A DNA stretch of 64,000 bases from Micromonospora violae (GTDB lineage Bacteria; Actinomycetota; Actinomycetes; Mycobacteriales; Micromonosporaceae), in assembly GCF_004217135.1 (NCBI RefSeq), contig NZ_SHKK01000001.1:6262001-6326000 (forward strand), read 5' to 3'. Under the pieces are notes generated by a model, which saw only the letters and a list, made by a program, of their open reading frames with translations, did not search any database and had not been told where the DNA came from. The translations under genes and the position numbers were made by a program. Shown piece after piece: positions 32,099 through 44,062 of this stretch (position 1 is its first letter; the number at the start of each line of letters is the position of its first letter).

Positions 32099-33315
32099 CC
32101 ACTGTCGTCACCGGGGTCGGCGTGGCCGCGCCCAACGGGCTGGGCCGCGACGCCTTCTGGGCGGCCACCGTCGCCGGGGTGGGCGGCATCGGGCCGATCA
32201 GCCGTTTCGATCCTTCGGACTACCCCGCGCAGCTGGCCGGCGAGGTTCCCGGATACGCGGCGGCCGAGCACATTCCGAGCCGCTTGATGGCGCAGACCGA
32301 CCACATGACCCGGCTGGCGCTGACGGCGGCGCAGTGGGCGCTGGCCGACGCGTCCGTCGACCCGTCGGCGCTGCCCGAGTTCGGCATGGGTGTCGTCACC
32401 GCCAGCGCCTCCGGTGGCTTCGAGTTCGGCCATCGTGAGCTGGAGAAGCTCTGGAGCAAGGGCTCCGAGCACGTCAGCGCGTACCAGTCGTTCGCCTGGT
32501 TCTACGCGGTCAACACCGGTCAGATCTCGATCCGGCACGGGATGCGCGGGCCGACCGGGGTGCTCGTCACCGAGCAGGCGGGCGGGCTCGACGCGGTGGC
32601 GCAGGCCCGGCGGCAGGTACGCAAGGGCGTGCAGCTGGTGATGACCGGCGGTGTCGACGCGTCGCTCTGCCCGTGGGGCTGGACGGCCCAACTCGCCAAC
32701 GGCCTGCTCAGTACGGGACGCGATCCGGCCACGGCGTTCCTACCGTTCGACGCCAACGCGTCGGGTTACGTGCCGGGCGAGGGCGGGGCGATCCTCGTGT
32801 TGGAGGACGAACGCGCCGCCGCCCGACGCGGGGCCGCCGTCTACGGGGTGATCGCCGGTTACGGCGCGACGTTCGACCCCCGGCCCGGCTCCGGCCGCCC
32901 GCCGGGCCTGCGTCGCGCGGCCGAGATGGCCCTGTCCGACGCCGGTCTCACGCCAGCCGACATCGACGTCGTCTTCGCCGACGGCGCCGGGGTCGCGGAA
33001 CTCGACCGCGTCGAAGCCGAGGCGATCACCGCCGTCTTCGGTGCCCGTGGGGTGCCGGTGACCGCACCCAAGACGATGACCGGCCGGCTCTACTCGGGCG
33101 GGGCGGCGCTCGACCTCGTCTCCGCGCTGCTGTCGATCCGACACGGTGTCATCCCGCCCACCACCAACATCCGCCAGCCGGCCGAGGGCCTGCAACTGGA
33201 CCTGGTGCGCGACGTCGCGCGGGAGACACCCGTACGCGCGGCGCTCGTGCTCGCCAGGGGCTACGGCGGGTTCAACGCGGCCATGGTCGTGACCGACGAA
33301 AGGAATGGACGATGA
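32095..33315 (+). CDS. Type II polyketide chain-length factor (KS beta)
   Basis: A 406-residue ketosynthase-like protein in which the active-site Cys is replaced by Gln in [12 protein letters not shown], the diagnostic feature of chain-length factors that also decarboxylate malonyl-ACP to prime the chain. It ends with [13 protein letters not shown], matching the KS C-terminal strand. It overlaps KS (ATGA) and the following methyltransferase (ATGA at 33312), so the subunits are made in equal amounts. Chain length (decaketide or dodecaketide) cannot be settled by eye. Confidence 0.96.
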   Translation: MTTVVTGVGVAAPNGLGRDAFWAATVAGVGGIGPISRFDPSDYPAQLAGEVPGYAAAEHIPSRLMAQTDHMTRLALTAAQWALADASVDPSALPEFGMGVVTASASGGFEFGHRELEKLWSKGSEHVSAYQSFAWFYAVNTGQISIRHGMRGPTGVLVTEQAGGLDAVAQARRQVRKGVQLVMTGGVDASLCPWGWTAQLANGLLSTGRDPATAFLPFDANASGYVPGEGGAILVLEDERAAARRGAAVYGVIAGYGATFDPRPGSGRPPGLRRAAEMALSDAGLTPADIDVVFADGAGVAELDRVEAEAITAVFGARGVPVTAPKTMTGRLYSGGAALDLVSALLSIRHGVIPPTTNIRQPAEGLQLDLVRDVARETPVRAALVLARGYGGFNAAMVVTDERNGR

Positions 33316-34370
33316 CCGACGCCAGCCTCGCCGCCGTCGCGAACTTCGACGATCAGCAGGCGCTTGACCTGCGTGAACGGCAGATCGCGGTGCTGGGAAG
33401 CGCCAAACAGATCGCCAACGTGATCTACGTGGTCACCGAGCTCGGCGTCGCCGACCTGCTCGTCGACGGCCCGGTGCCGGTCGCCCGGCTGGCGGCGGCG
33501 ACCGAGTCGCACGAGGACGCGCTGCGGCGGATCCTCCGCGCGGCCGCCGCGGTCGGCATCTTCGACGAGCAGGAGGACGGGTCGTTCGCGCTGACCCCGT
33601 TGGGCGAGGGGCTGACGTCGGCCCGGATCGGCGGCCTGCGGCCGATGGTGCAGTTCAGCGGCGCCGACTTCAACCGCCTCCCGTACGCGGAGATCATGCA
33701 CAGCGTCCGCACCGGCGAGCCGGCGTTCAACAAGGTCTTCGGCATGGGCTTCTACGACTACCTCCAGGCTCACCCGGAGGCGAACCGGTTCTTCGAGGGC
33801 TTCATGGCGCACTGGAGCCGGCGGCTCGCCGACCGGTTCGCGGCGGAGTTGGCGCCCGAACGGTTCGGCCGGATCGCCGACATCGGCGGCAGCAACGGCT
33901 ACTTCCTGGCCAAGATGCTCCAGCGCCACCCTGAGGGCACCGGCGTCCTCTTCGATCTGCCCGAGGTGGTGGCCGACGCCGAGCCGTTGCTCAAGGAGCA
34001 CGGTGTCACCGAGCGGGTCGAGGTGCGCGGCGGTGACTTCTTCACCGACGAGCTGCCCGCCGGCGCTGACGCGTACATCCTGAAGTCGATCGTCCACAAC
34101 TGGCCGGACGACACCTGCGTCACGCTGCTGCGTCGGATCCGCGCGGCGATCGGCGACGCCGACTCCCGCCTCATCGCGATCGACCAGATCGTGCCGCCGC
34201 GCAACCAGTGGGACCACGCCAAGATCATCGACATCGACATGCTGGTGCTCTTCGGCGGCAAGGAGCGCGACCTCCGCGAATGGCAAGCGCTGTTCACCGC
34301 GTCCGGTTTCGAGCTGGTCAACACCCCCGCGTCCCGCGGCTGGGCCCTGCTCGAAGCGCGTCCGATCTAG
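33312..34370 (+). CDS. SAM-dependent O-methyltransferase (DmpM/TcmN C-terminal type)
   Basis: A 352-residue methyltransferase with a helical/winged N-terminal dimerisation domain (SAKQIANVIYVVTELGVADLLVDG, ALRRILRAAAAVGIF) and a SAM domain (GRIADIGGSNGYFLAKML). IVHNWPDDTCVTLLRRIR corresponds to the His catalytic-base region of aromatic O-methyltransferases, and DIDMLVLFGGKERDLREW is typical of the family. It methylates a phenolic hydroxyl. Position right after CLF, coupled by ATGA, makes it a core tailoring step. Regiochemistry is unknown. Confidence 0.92.
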   Translation: MTDASLAAVANFDDQQALDLRERQIAVLGSAKQIANVIYVVTELGVADLLVDGPVPVARLAAATESHEDALRRILRAAAAVGIFDEQEDGSFALTPLGEGLTSARIGGLRPMVQFSGADFNRLPYAEIMHSVRTGEPAFNKVFGMGFYDYLQAHPEANRFFEGFMAHWSRRLADRFAAELAPERFGRIADIGGSNGYFLAKMLQRHPEGTGVLFDLPEVVADAEPLLKEHGVTERVEVRGGDFFTDELPAGADAYILKSIVHNWPDDTCVTLLRRIRAAIGDADSRLIAIDQIVPPRNQWDHAKIIDIDMLVLFGGKERDLREWQALFTASGFELVNTPASRGWALLEARPI

Positions 34371-34385
34371 GAAAGGAAGCCCGCA

Positions 34386-34712
34386 ATGGCACACATCGGC
34401 ATCGACCAGCCGGTCGTGACGATGGTCAACGTCTTCACCGTCGAGCCGGCCAACCAGCAGAAGCTCGTCGACATCCTGATCGAGGCAACCGACGCGGTGA
34501 TGTCCAAGGTCGACGGGTTCGTGTCGGCGAACATCCACGCCAGCCTCGACGGCACCCGGGTCGTCAACTACGCGCAGTGGAAGAGCGAAGAGCACTTCAC
34601 CGCGATGCTCAAGAACCCCGAGGTCCACCCGCACTTCGGCGAGGTACGCGCGATCGCCACGCCGGAACGCCACCTCTACAAAGTCGTCTACACGGAGGAC
34701 GCTCATGTCTGA
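34386..34712 (+). CDS. ABM-family quinone-forming monooxygenase (TcmH/ActVA-Orf6 type)
   Basis: A 108-residue antibiotic biosynthesis monooxygenase (ferredoxin-like fold, cofactor-free). VTMVNVFTVEPANQQKLVDIL and VDGFVSANIHASLDGTRVVNYAQW are characteristic strands. TcmH and ActVA-Orf6 oxidise an anthrone-like aromatic intermediate to the quinone with O2 and no metal or flavin. AGGAAAGGA precedes ATG 34386, and the 3' end overlaps the next gene by 8 bases. Expected substrate is the cyclised, non-reduced polycyclic intermediate. Confidence 0.9.
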   Translation: MAHIGIDQPVVTMVNVFTVEPANQQKLVDILIEATDAVMSKVDGFVSANIHASLDGTRVVNYAQWKSEEHFTAMLKNPEVHPHFGEVRAIATPERHLYKVVYTEDAHV

Positions 34713-36327
34713 CGGAAGCACCGACGTCCTGATCGTCGGCGGTGGCCCGGTCGGCCTCTCGACCGCGCTCTTCCTGGCCCGCAAGGGGATCCGGCCGATC
34801 CTGGTCGAACGTCGGCCCCGGCTGTCGACGATCCCTCGCGCGACCGGTCTGCACGCCCGCACGGTGGAGATCTTCCGCACCGTCGGCCTGGAGCCGGCCG
34901 TGCAGGAGGCCGGCATGAAGATCGTCGGGCCGGGTGCCGAACTCGACCTCGTCCGCGCCGGCCGAGCCACGCCACTGGTCATGCTCGGCGCCCAGTCGCT
35001 GGCCGACCTCCACAAGTCGTTCGTCATGGAGGCGCACGACGTCGACTACGACAGGTTCACTCCGAGCTGGCCGATCTGGTGCGGCCAGGACCACTACGAG
35101 CCGCTGCTCTTCGACGCCGCCGTCGAAGCGGGCGCGGAGATCCGCTTCCAGAACGAGCTGGTCGGGCTGGTCCAAGACTCCGACGGGGTGACCGCGACAG
35201 TCAACGACAACGGCACGCCACGCACCATCCGGGCGCGCTACGTCGTCGCGGCGGACGGCGTGAAGAGCCCCGTCCGCGAGATGCTCCAGATCGGAAACCG
35301 CAGCAACGGCGTGGCCGGGAACTTCGTCAGCATCATCTTCCGCGCCAAGGTCGACCTGCCCGACACCGCGCCCCGGTTCACCCTGATCTACCTGATGAAC
35401 CAGCTGGCCCAGGGCCTGCTGCTCTTCATCGAGCCGGGGCGGTGGATGTTCGGCGTCAACTACTACCCCGAGCGGGGGCAGTCGCCGGCCGACTTCACCC
35501 CGGAGCGCTGCGTCGAGCTGGCCCGCATCGCCGCAGGCGACCCCGAGCTGGAGGTCGAGGTCGAATCGGCCCAGCCCTGGGACGCGCGGCACATGGTCGC
35601 CGACGCGTACCAGTCGGGGCGGGTATTCCTCGCCGGCGACGCCTGTCACGCCCACCCGCCGGCCGGCGGCTTCGGCGTCAACGCCGGCATCCAGGACGCC
35701 CACAACCTGGCCTGGAAACTCGCCGACGTGCTCCAGGGCCACGCCGACGAGAGCCTGCTCGACTCCTACGAGGCCGAGCGTCGTCCGGTCGGTGCCGCGA
35801 CCGCCGACCAGGCGTGGATGCTGTTCCGCACCCGGGGGCAGCTCGCCGACGAGGACAAGGCCGCCTACCGGGACTTCGTCATCGTGACGATGGGCTACCG
35901 GTACACCTCGAACGCGATCGTCGGGGCGCCCGCCGACGCCGAGCTGCTGCCCCGCGAGCTCACCTTCACCGGCCAACCCGGATCGCGTGCGCCGCACGGC
36001 TGGGTCGACCACAACGGCAGTCGCGTGTCCACGATCGACGTGCTGACCGAGGGCTGGACGTTGGTCACCGCTCCCGGCGACGGCACCTGGCTCGCGGCCG
36101 CCCAGGCCGTCTCGGCGCAGACCGGCCTCCCGATCCAGGCGCTGACCGCCGGCCCCGGCGGCGACCTCGCCGACGACGGCACGTGGCTCGCCAGCTGCGG
36201 CGTCGGCCCCGGCGGCGCGCTGCTGGTCCGCCCCGACGGCATCGTCGCCTGGCGCAGCGCCGGCCCGGTCGAAGACCAGACGCAGACCCTGGCCGCCGCC
36301 CTGGCCACGATCCTGCGGGGAGCCTGA
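34705..36327 (+). CDS. FAD-dependent aromatic hydroxylase (TcmG/PgaE/MtmOII type)
   Basis: A 540-residue class A flavin monooxygenase. VLIVGGGPVGLSTALFLARKG is the dinucleotide-binding GxGxxG motif, YVVAADGVKSPVR the DG motif and GRVFLAGDACHAHPPAGGFG the GD motif; a thioredoxin-like C-terminal domain follows (about residues 400-540). Members hydroxylate, epoxidise or cleave polyketide aromatic rings using NADPH and O2. Next to the ABM oxygenase and TcmI-like cyclase it resembles TcmG of tetracenomycin biosynthesis, which performs a late hydroxylation. The exact reaction is not determinable here. Confidence 0.93.
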   Translation: MSDGSTDVLIVGGGPVGLSTALFLARKGIRPILVERRPRLSTIPRATGLHARTVEIFRTVGLEPAVQEAGMKIVGPGAELDLVRAGRATPLVMLGAQSLADLHKSFVMEAHDVDYDRFTPSWPIWCGQDHYEPLLFDAAVEAGAEIRFQNELVGLVQDSDGVTATVNDNGTPRTIRARYVVAADGVKSPVREMLQIGNRSNGVAGNFVSIIFRAKVDLPDTAPRFTLIYLMNQLAQGLLLFIEPGRWMFGVNYYPERGQSPADFTPERCVELARIAAGDPELEVEVESAQPWDARHMVADAYQSGRVFLAGDACHAHPPAGGFGVNAGIQDAHNLAWKLADVLQGHADESLLDSYEAERRPVGAATADQAWMLFRTRGQLADEDKAAYRDFVIVTMGYRYTSNAIVGAPADAELLPRELTFTGQPGSRAPHGWVDHNGSRVSTIDVLTEGWTLVTAPGDGTWLAAAQAVSAQTGLPIQALTAGPGGDLADDGTWLASCGVGPGGALLVRPDGIVAWRSAGPVEDQTQTLAAALATILRGA

Positions 36328-36328
36328 C

Positions 36329-36670
36329 ATGTCCTACCGGGCCCTCATGGTCATGCGGATGGCCCCCGGCCACGCCGACGCGGTCGCCGAGCTCTTCGCC
36401 GAGCACGACAAGGGCGACATGCCGCACGTCGTCGGCATCTCGCGGCGCACGCTCTTCCGCTACCAGGACCTCTACATGCACCTGCTCGAGGCCGACACCG
36501 ACGTCTTCGACAAGCTCCTCGCGGCCCGCGCCCGCGCGGACTTTCAGGAGGTCAACCGGCGCCTCGCGGCCTACCTGCAGCGCTACGCGCCGGACAGCAT
36601 GAGCGAGCTGCAGGACTCGAAAGCCACGCCCTTCTACACCTGGAGCCCCGAGACAGGGAGCATCACGTGA
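36329..36670 (+). CDS. TcmI-family polyketide cyclase (SchA/CurD/WhiE-VII type)
   Basis: A 113-residue ferredoxin-fold cyclase: YRALMVMRMAPGHADAVAELF, PHVVGISRRTLFRYQDLYMHL and a C-terminal PFYTWSP motif are typical. TcmI closes the last ring of tetracenomycin F2; relatives close later rings of pentangular and spore-pigment skeletons. It begins one base after the FAD oxygenase stop and overlaps the next gene by GTGA. Together with the cupin (37671) and aromatase (38397) it completes a three-cyclase set for an unreduced aromatic skeleton. Confidence 0.93.
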   Translation: MSYRALMVMRMAPGHADAVAELFAEHDKGDMPHVVGISRRTLFRYQDLYMHLLEADTDVFDKLLAARARADFQEVNRRLAAYLQRYAPDSMSELQDSKATPFYTWSPETGSIT

Positions 36671-37674
36671 CGCTGACCCGCCGCGACATCAACGACATGA
36701 TGCAGGCGTACAAGAAGACGAGCCTGCTGCGTACCGGGGTGGAGCTGGGCGTCTTCGACGCGCTCGCCGAGGGCCCGGCGACGGCCAGCGGGCTCGCCCC
36801 GAAGCTCGGCATCCACCCGCGCGGCGCGCGCATCCTGCTGGACGCGCTCACCGCGATCCGCCTCACCGACCGGGTCGGCGGGCACTTCTCGCTCACCCCG
36901 GCGGCCGCCGACCACCTGGTCAGCACCCGTCCTGACTATCTGGGCGGAATGGTCAAGGTGATGTCGAGCGACTGGGAGTGGGACGCGCTGCGTGACCTCA
37001 GCGCCGCCGTACGGGCCGGCGGCACCGTGCTCGACGTGCACGCCGAGACCCCGGAGTACACCTACTGGGAGGACTTCGCCGCGTACGCGACGAAGGTCGC
37101 CCAGCCGACCGCTGAGGTGATGGCGGAGGCGCTCGCGCCGTGGACGAAGGAGCGCGCCGAGCTGGACATCCTCGACGTCGCCTGCGGCCACGGCGTCTAC
37201 GGCTACACACTCGCGCAGCACAACCCGCAGGCGGCGGTGACCTCGCTCGACTGGCCCAACGTGCTCGCCGTGACGGAGAAGCACGCCGAGCGGCTCGGCG
37301 TGCGCGACCGGGCGTCATTCCTGCCCGGCGACATGTTCACCACCGATCTCGGCGGCCCCTACGACGTCGTGCTGCTCACCAACGTCACCCACCACTTCTC
37401 CGAGGATCGGGTGCGTGAGCTGGTGGGCCGGCTCGGCACGGTGGTCAAGCCGGGTGGACGGCTCGTCATCGTCGGCTTCACCACCGGCGACGAGTCGCCG
37501 GCACTCGACCCGGCGCCGTACCTCTTCTCGGTCCTGATGTTGGTCTGGACCTTCGAGGGGGAGTCGCACTCCGTCGCCGCCTACAACCGGGTCCTCGCCG
37601 CGGCGGGTTTCGGCCCGGCCACCGTCCACCCGACGGACCTGCCGTTCCGAGTGCTCGTCGCAGAGAAGGGATGA
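36667..37674 (+). CDS. SAM-dependent O-methyltransferase (second of the operon)
   Basis: A 335-residue methyltransferase with a helical dimerisation domain (KTSLLRTGVELGVFDALAEG, ARILLDALTAIRLTDRV) and a SAM domain with DILDVACGHGVYGYTLAQ and the acidic SLDWPN strand. LLTNVTHHFSEDRVREL replaces the usual HxW catalytic region by a double His. It is divergent from the enzymes at 33312 and 21429, so a different hydroxyl, or even a carbon, may be the target. GTG 36667 overlaps the cyclase stop; its own stop overlaps ATG 37671. Confidence 0.9.
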   Translation: MTLTRRDINDMMQAYKKTSLLRTGVELGVFDALAEGPATASGLAPKLGIHPRGARILLDALTAIRLTDRVGGHFSLTPAAADHLVSTRPDYLGGMVKVMSSDWEWDALRDLSAAVRAGGTVLDVHAETPEYTYWEDFAAYATKVAQPTAEVMAEALAPWTKERAELDILDVACGHGVYGYTLAQHNPQAAVTSLDWPNVLAVTEKHAERLGVRDRASFLPGDMFTTDLGGPYDVVLLTNVTHHFSEDRVRELVGRLGTVVKPGGRLVIVGFTTGDESPALDPAPYLFSVLMLVWTFEGESHSVAAYNRVLAAAGFGPATVHPTDLPFRVLVAEKG

Positions 37675-38134
37675 CCATGCATCGGCAACCGATCGTGAAG
37701 GTCGCCGCCACCGACGTGCCCGGCATCAACCGGATCGGCGGCGAGGTGCGGATCCTGCTCAGCCCGAAGACCGTCGACGCGACGGAGGGCTTCATGGGCA
37801 CGGTCCGGCTGGAGCCGGGCGAGTTCCTGGCCGAGCAGTACAACCCGTACTCGGACAAGTTCTGTTACCTGGTGCGCGGCGAGGTCGTGATCCGGGTCGA
37901 CGGTACGGAGGTCAAGCTCGCGGCCGACGAGGCTCTCATGGTCCGGCGCGGCCAACGGCACCGCATCGTCAACGCCGGTGGCGACACCGCGCTGATCGTG
38001 TTCCAGATCAGTCCGCTCGCCCCGCGTCCCGAGCTGGGCCACGTCGACACCGAGGAGGTCCCGCACCCCGATTCGCCGGTGCCGCAGGTCGGCGGCGTGC
38101 GCGACGGGTGGCAGCGACCGACGGGAGGAAACAA

Positions 38135-38138
<4 letters not shown>
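37671..38138 (+). CDS. Cupin polyketide cyclase (TcmJ/WhiE-II type)
   Basis: A 155-residue single-domain cupin. The two conserved cupin motifs appear as EQYNPYSDKFCYLVRGEVVIRVDG and RRGQRHRIVNAGGDTALIVF. TcmJ/WhiE-ORFII/RemF-like cupins assist cyclisation or direct later-ring closure in aromatic polyketide assembly, often with a bound metal; here the first motif keeps few His residues, so metal binding is uncertain. ATG 37671 overlaps the previous stop; ATG 37677, six bases from AGAAGGG, is an equally good start. It directly precedes ACP and aromatase, the same neighbourhood as in whiE clusters. Confidence 0.9.
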
Positions 38139-40511
<2,373 letters not shown>

Positions 40512-40525
<14 letters not shown>

Positions 40526-40949
40526 CGCCGACCCGCTGGATGCCGCGGTCCGCAGTCTCGCGCGGCTGATCGGGTCGACGCCAGGCCCGGTCCGCCGTGC
40601 CCGGCTCCAGCACGGCGATCTGGTGGTCGAGGTGGAGTGGCCGGAGGCCGCACCTGCGGTGGCGATGGTCCCGGCGGCTGCGCCGGTGGAGGCCGACGCC
40701 GGTCTGCACTACGTGTGCGCGCCGATGGTCGCGACGCTCTACCTCGCGCCGTCGCCCGGCGCTGATCCGTTCGTCCGCGAGGGCGATCAGGTCATCCCCG
40801 GCCAACAGGTCGCGATCCTCGAAGCGATGAAGATGATGATCCCGGTGGAAGCCGACCGCGCGGGCGAGGTCGTGAAGGTGCTGGTGCCCAACGCGACCCC
40901 GGTCGAGTACGGCGAACGGTTGATCGCCTTAGCTGTCTCGGAGGGCTGA
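40512..40949 (+). CDS. accB: Biotin carboxyl carrier protein of acetyl-CoA carboxylase
   Basis: A 145-residue BCCP. Lys107 in the [14 protein letters not shown] motif is the biotinylation site, set in a barrel-sandwich domain ([51 protein letters not shown]). A helical N-terminus and a Pro/Ala-rich linker precede it, as in AccB proteins. It overlaps the carboxyltransferase by 14 bases and ends 2 bases before the carboxylase start. It shuttles the carboxyl group between the two catalytic subunits. Confidence 0.95.
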
Positions 40950-40951
40950 CA

Positions 40952-42337
40952 GTGTTCGAGTCGGTGCTGATCGCCAACCGGGGCGAGATCGCGGTCCGGA
41001 TCGCACGGACCTGCCGCGAGATGGGGCTGCGTACCGTGGCGGTCTACTCGACCGCTGACCGCGACTCGGCGGTGGTGCGCCTGGCCGACGAAGCCGTCCA
41101 GATCGGGCCGGGTCCGAGTCGGCGCAGCTACCTGAGCGCCCCGGCCATCATCGAAGCGGCCCGCCGCACGGGAGCCGACGCGATCCATCCGGGCTACGGA
41201 TTCCTCTCCGAGGACCCGGATTTCGCCGAGATCTGTGCGGCCGACGGGATCACGTTCATCGGGCCGCCGCCCGCCGTGATGGCCGCGCTGGGCGACAAGG
41301 CCCGGACGCGGGGCATCATGGCGGGCCTCGGCCTGCCGGTGCTCCCCGGCACCACCGACGCCGTCGAGTCGGCGGCGCACGCCCGCGCGGTAGCAGCGGA
41401 GATCGGCTTCCCGCTGATCATCAAGGCGGTCGCGGGTGGTGGCGGCCGGGGGGTGCGGGTGGTCCGCGACCCAGGCGCGTTCCTGGGGGAGTTCGCCGCC
41501 GCGCGGGCCGAGGCGCAGCTGCTCTTCGGCGACAATCGGGTCTACATCGAGCGTTACCTCGAATCGGCCCGGCACGTCGAGGTGCAGGTGCTCACCGACC
41601 GCTACGGCAACGGCATCCACCTCGGCGAGCGCGACTGCTCGGTGCAGCGCCGTCACCAGAAGCTGATCGAGGAGTCGCCCGCGCCCGGATTGCCGCACCA
41701 CATGGTCGACCGGATGACCGCCGCCGCGGTCACCGGCGCGCTCGGCGTCGGCTACGTCGGTGCGGGCACGTTCGAGTTCCTGGTGGGCGGTGGGGACGAC
41801 TTCCACCTCATGGAGGTCAACTGCCGGCTCCAGGTCGAGCACCCGGTCTCCGAGTTGGTGACCGGCGTCGACCTGGTGCGGCAACAGATCCTCGTCGCGG
41901 CCGGCGAGCGGCTCGCGCTGAACCAGGCGGACGTGACACCCCGAGGCACGGCGATCGAGTGCCGCCTCAACGTCGAGGACCCGGCGCGCGGCTTCGTGCC
42001 GACACCGGGCGAGCTGACCCGCTTCGACCTGCCCGCCGGCCCGTTCGTCCGGGTCGACACGCACGGGTACGCCGGGTACCGGGTGCCGGCCGACTACGAC
42101 TCACTCCTCGCGAAGGTGGTCGTCTGGGCGCCCGACCGTACCCAGGCGGTGGCCCGGATGGCCCGCGCCCTGGACGAGTGCGCCGTCGAAGGGCCGGGTG
42201 TGGCCACCACCCGCGACTTCCTCCGATCGACGCTCGACCACCCGCTGTTCCGCGCCGCGAAACATGACACCTCCCTGGTCGACACCATGCTCACCGGCCT
42301 CCAGCCGGACACCACCGAGGCTCCAGAGCGCCACTAA
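40952..42337 (+). CDS. accC: Biotin carboxylase subunit of acetyl-CoA carboxylase
   Basis: A 461-residue ATP-grasp biotin carboxylase. SVLIANRGEIAVRIARTC, HPGYGFLSEDPDFAE, PLIIKAVAGGGGRGVRVV, the ERDCSVQRRHQKLIEESPAP signature and LMEVNCRLQVEHPVSELVTG (catalytic Glu/Arg region) are intact. It carboxylates the biotin on AccB with bicarbonate and ATP. GTG 40952 is two bases after the accB stop. Length and motifs fit a functional enzyme. The free-standing AccC without fused carrier (unlike AccA3/PccA of primary metabolism in actinobacteria) supports a pathway-specific complex. Confidence 0.96.
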   Translation: MFESVLIANRGEIAVRIARTCREMGLRTVAVYSTADRDSAVVRLADEAVQIGPGPSRRSYLSAPAIIEAARRTGADAIHPGYGFLSEDPDFAEICAADGITFIGPPPAVMAALGDKARTRGIMAGLGLPVLPGTTDAVESAAHARAVAAEIGFPLIIKAVAGGGGRGVRVVRDPGAFLGEFAAARAEAQLLFGDNRVYIERYLESARHVEVQVLTDRYGNGIHLGERDCSVQRRHQKLIEESPAPGLPHHMVDRMTAAAVTGALGVGYVGAGTFEFLVGGGDDFHLMEVNCRLQVEHPVSELVTGVDLVRQQILVAAGERLALNQADVTPRGTAIECRLNVEDPARGFVPTPGELTRFDLPAGPFVRVDTHGYAGYRVPADYDSLLAKVVVWAPDRTQAVARMARALDECAVEGPGVATTRDFLRSTLDHPLFRAAKHDTSLVDTMLTGLQPDTTEAPERH

Positions 42338-42419
42338 CCGAGGGGTTCACACTGCTGCCGGTTCGCGGGTTTACGGCCCGTGCGTCCACGCGGGCGCCTG
42401 CGGACGGAAGGTGGCCGAC

Positions 42420-43955
42420 ATGGCAAATGACAACGCTTCTCGAGGTGTCAGCCGACGGCGATTATTGGCCGGAGTCGGCGCGGGGGCGCTCGTCGCCGGC
42501 ACCGGAGGGGTCCTGCTCGACGCGGCGCCCGCGGCCGCCGCGTTCTCCAACCGGTTCGGGCGGATGTTCCCGTCGCTGCCGGCGTTCGGCTCTGCCACGA
42601 CCCAGATGCGTAACGCGCTGATCGACCTGTCCCGCGTCGGTGGCCCGATGGACGCACGCGACCCGCTCAGCGTCGGGGCCGAGGCGCTCTCCGACCTGCA
42701 GCAGCACAGCATCAACAACCCCGACAACTTCTCGATCCCGCAGGGCATGACGTATTTTGGCCAGTTCGTCGACCACGACCTGGCCTTCGAGACGACCGCG
42801 CCGCTGGGCACGCCGGTCGACCCGACCACGGTGCCCAACCCCCGGACGCCCGCCCTCGACCTCGACTCGCTCTACGGTGCCGGGCCGACCGGAAGCCCGC
42901 AGCTCTACAACTCGACCGATCCCGCCAAGCTCAAGATCGAATCGGGTGGGCGCTTCGAGGACCTGCCGCGCAACTCCAACGGCAGCGCAATCGTCTTCGA
43001 CCCCCGCAACGACGAGAACCTGCCGATCGCGCAGATCACGGCCGCGTTCATCCTCTTCCACAACCGGGTGGTCGACCTGGTGCGCGCACAGGGAACACCG
43101 GCGTCACAGGTCTTCGCGACCGCCCGGCAACTCGTCACCTGGCACTACCAGTGGATCGTGCTCAACGAGTTCCTCCCGCTGATCGCCGGCCCGGGTCCGG
43201 TCTCCAGCGTGCTCAGCGGGGGCCGCCGCTTCTACCGGCCGGAGCCGAACGCGACGTTCATCCCGGTCGAGTTCACCGCCGCGGCGTTCCGCTTCGGCCA
43301 CAGCCAGCCACGACCGGCCTACCTGGTCAACCGCACCGGCAACGGCGGTGACGAGTTCTACGCCATGCTCTTCGACTCCGCGCTGGGCGGTGCCGACCCG
43401 GCCGACCTGCGCGGCGGGAAACGGGCCGCCCGCCGCTACCTCGACCACCAGTTCTGGTTCCAGTTCTTCGACGGCCAGGTGCGGTGGAGCAAGTGGATCG
43501 ACGTACGCAACTCCACGCCGCTGTTCGGCTTTCCGTTGCCACCGCCGCCGTCCGGCTCGCCGTCGGCCAACCTGCTCGGCCGCGACCTGCTCCGTCAGCT
43601 CACCTTCGGCATCCCGTCGGGCCAGCGGATCGCCGCATACATCGGCGCGCCCGCACTCGGCAGCTTCAACTTCCCGGAGCTCAGTGGGTACGGCCTCGGC
43701 CTGGACGCCAACACCCCGCTCTTCTACTACATCCTCAAGGAGGCACAACTGCAGGCCGGCGGCGGTTCACTGGGTGCCGTCGGTGGGCGGATCGTGGCGG
43801 AGGTGCTCATCGGCGTCGCCCAGCTCGACCCGGGCAGCTACCTGAAGGTGCAGCCCAACTGGCGTCCGACCCTGCCGGCCCGCTTCGCGGGCCAGTTCAC
43901 GATGGCTGACCTGCTCACGTACGCGCGGGTCGACCCGGCCAGCCGCAACTCCTGA
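42420..43955 (+). CDS. Tat-exported animal-type heme peroxidase
   Basis: A 511-residue peroxidase-cyclooxygenase superfamily protein. The N-terminus SRRRLLAGVGAGALVAG with a hydrophobic stretch and AAPAAAA is a twin-arginine signal. GQFVDHDLAFE holds the distal His119 and Ca-binding Asp; FRFGHSQPRP holds the proximal heme His294; ILFHNRVVDLV is another conserved region. Such enzymes oxidise phenols or halides with peroxide. It lies 82 bases after accC and before a strong terminator, so it is probably the last gene of the PKS operon. Inference: extracellular oxidation or coupling of the aromatic product together with the laccases. Confidence 0.92.
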   Translation: MANDNASRGVSRRRLLAGVGAGALVAGTGGVLLDAAPAAAAFSNRFGRMFPSLPAFGSATTQMRNALIDLSRVGGPMDARDPLSVGAEALSDLQQHSINNPDNFSIPQGMTYFGQFVDHDLAFETTAPLGTPVDPTTVPNPRTPALDLDSLYGAGPTGSPQLYNSTDPAKLKIESGGRFEDLPRNSNGSAIVFDPRNDENLPIAQITAAFILFHNRVVDLVRAQGTPASQVFATARQLVTWHYQWIVLNEFLPLIAGPGPVSSVLSGGRRFYRPEPNATFIPVEFTAAAFRFGHSQPRPAYLVNRTGNGGDEFYAMLFDSALGGADPADLRGGKRAARRYLDHQFWFQFFDGQVRWSKWIDVRNSTPLFGFPLPPPPSGSPSANLLGRDLLRQLTFGIPSGQRIAAYIGAPALGSFNFPELSGYGLGLDANTPLFYYILKEAQLQAGGGSLGAVGGRIVAEVLIGVAQLDPGSYLKVQPNWRPTLPARFAGQFTMADLLTYARVDPASRNS

Positions 43956-43963
43956 CGGCGCTC

Positions 43964-44002
43964 GCTCCGCACCCGGGCCCGGGGTGGCCCGGTGTGCGGA
44001 GC
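43964..44002. terminator. Strong hairpin terminator of the PKS operon
   Basis: Bases 43964-43979 pair with 43986-44002 (16 bp with one bulge) around a 6-base loop, 8 bases after the peroxidase stop. It closes the 13-kb operon that begins at 30836. Confidence 0.85.
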
Positions 44003-44013
44003 CCCGAGCACGG

Positions 44014-44056
44014 TTGAACGGGACTCCAACGGTCCTCGACGCGGGTGGGGGAGGGT
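44014..44056 (+). promoter_or_regulatory. Candidate SARP operator and promoter of ahcY
   Basis: TTGAACG (44014-44020), TCCAACG (44025-44031) and TCGACGC (44036-44042) are 11 bp apart. Eight bases later comes GAGGGT (44051-44056). The start would fall close to the ATG at 44063; the first heptamer and the -10 are degenerate. Confidence 0.55.
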
Positions 44057-44062
44057 GCCGGC

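Noticed and set aside
44003..44062. SAH riboswitch upstream of ahcY
   Set aside because: I looked for the conserved SAH-element core and could not match it; the phased heptamers and ribosome site account for most of the 60 bases.
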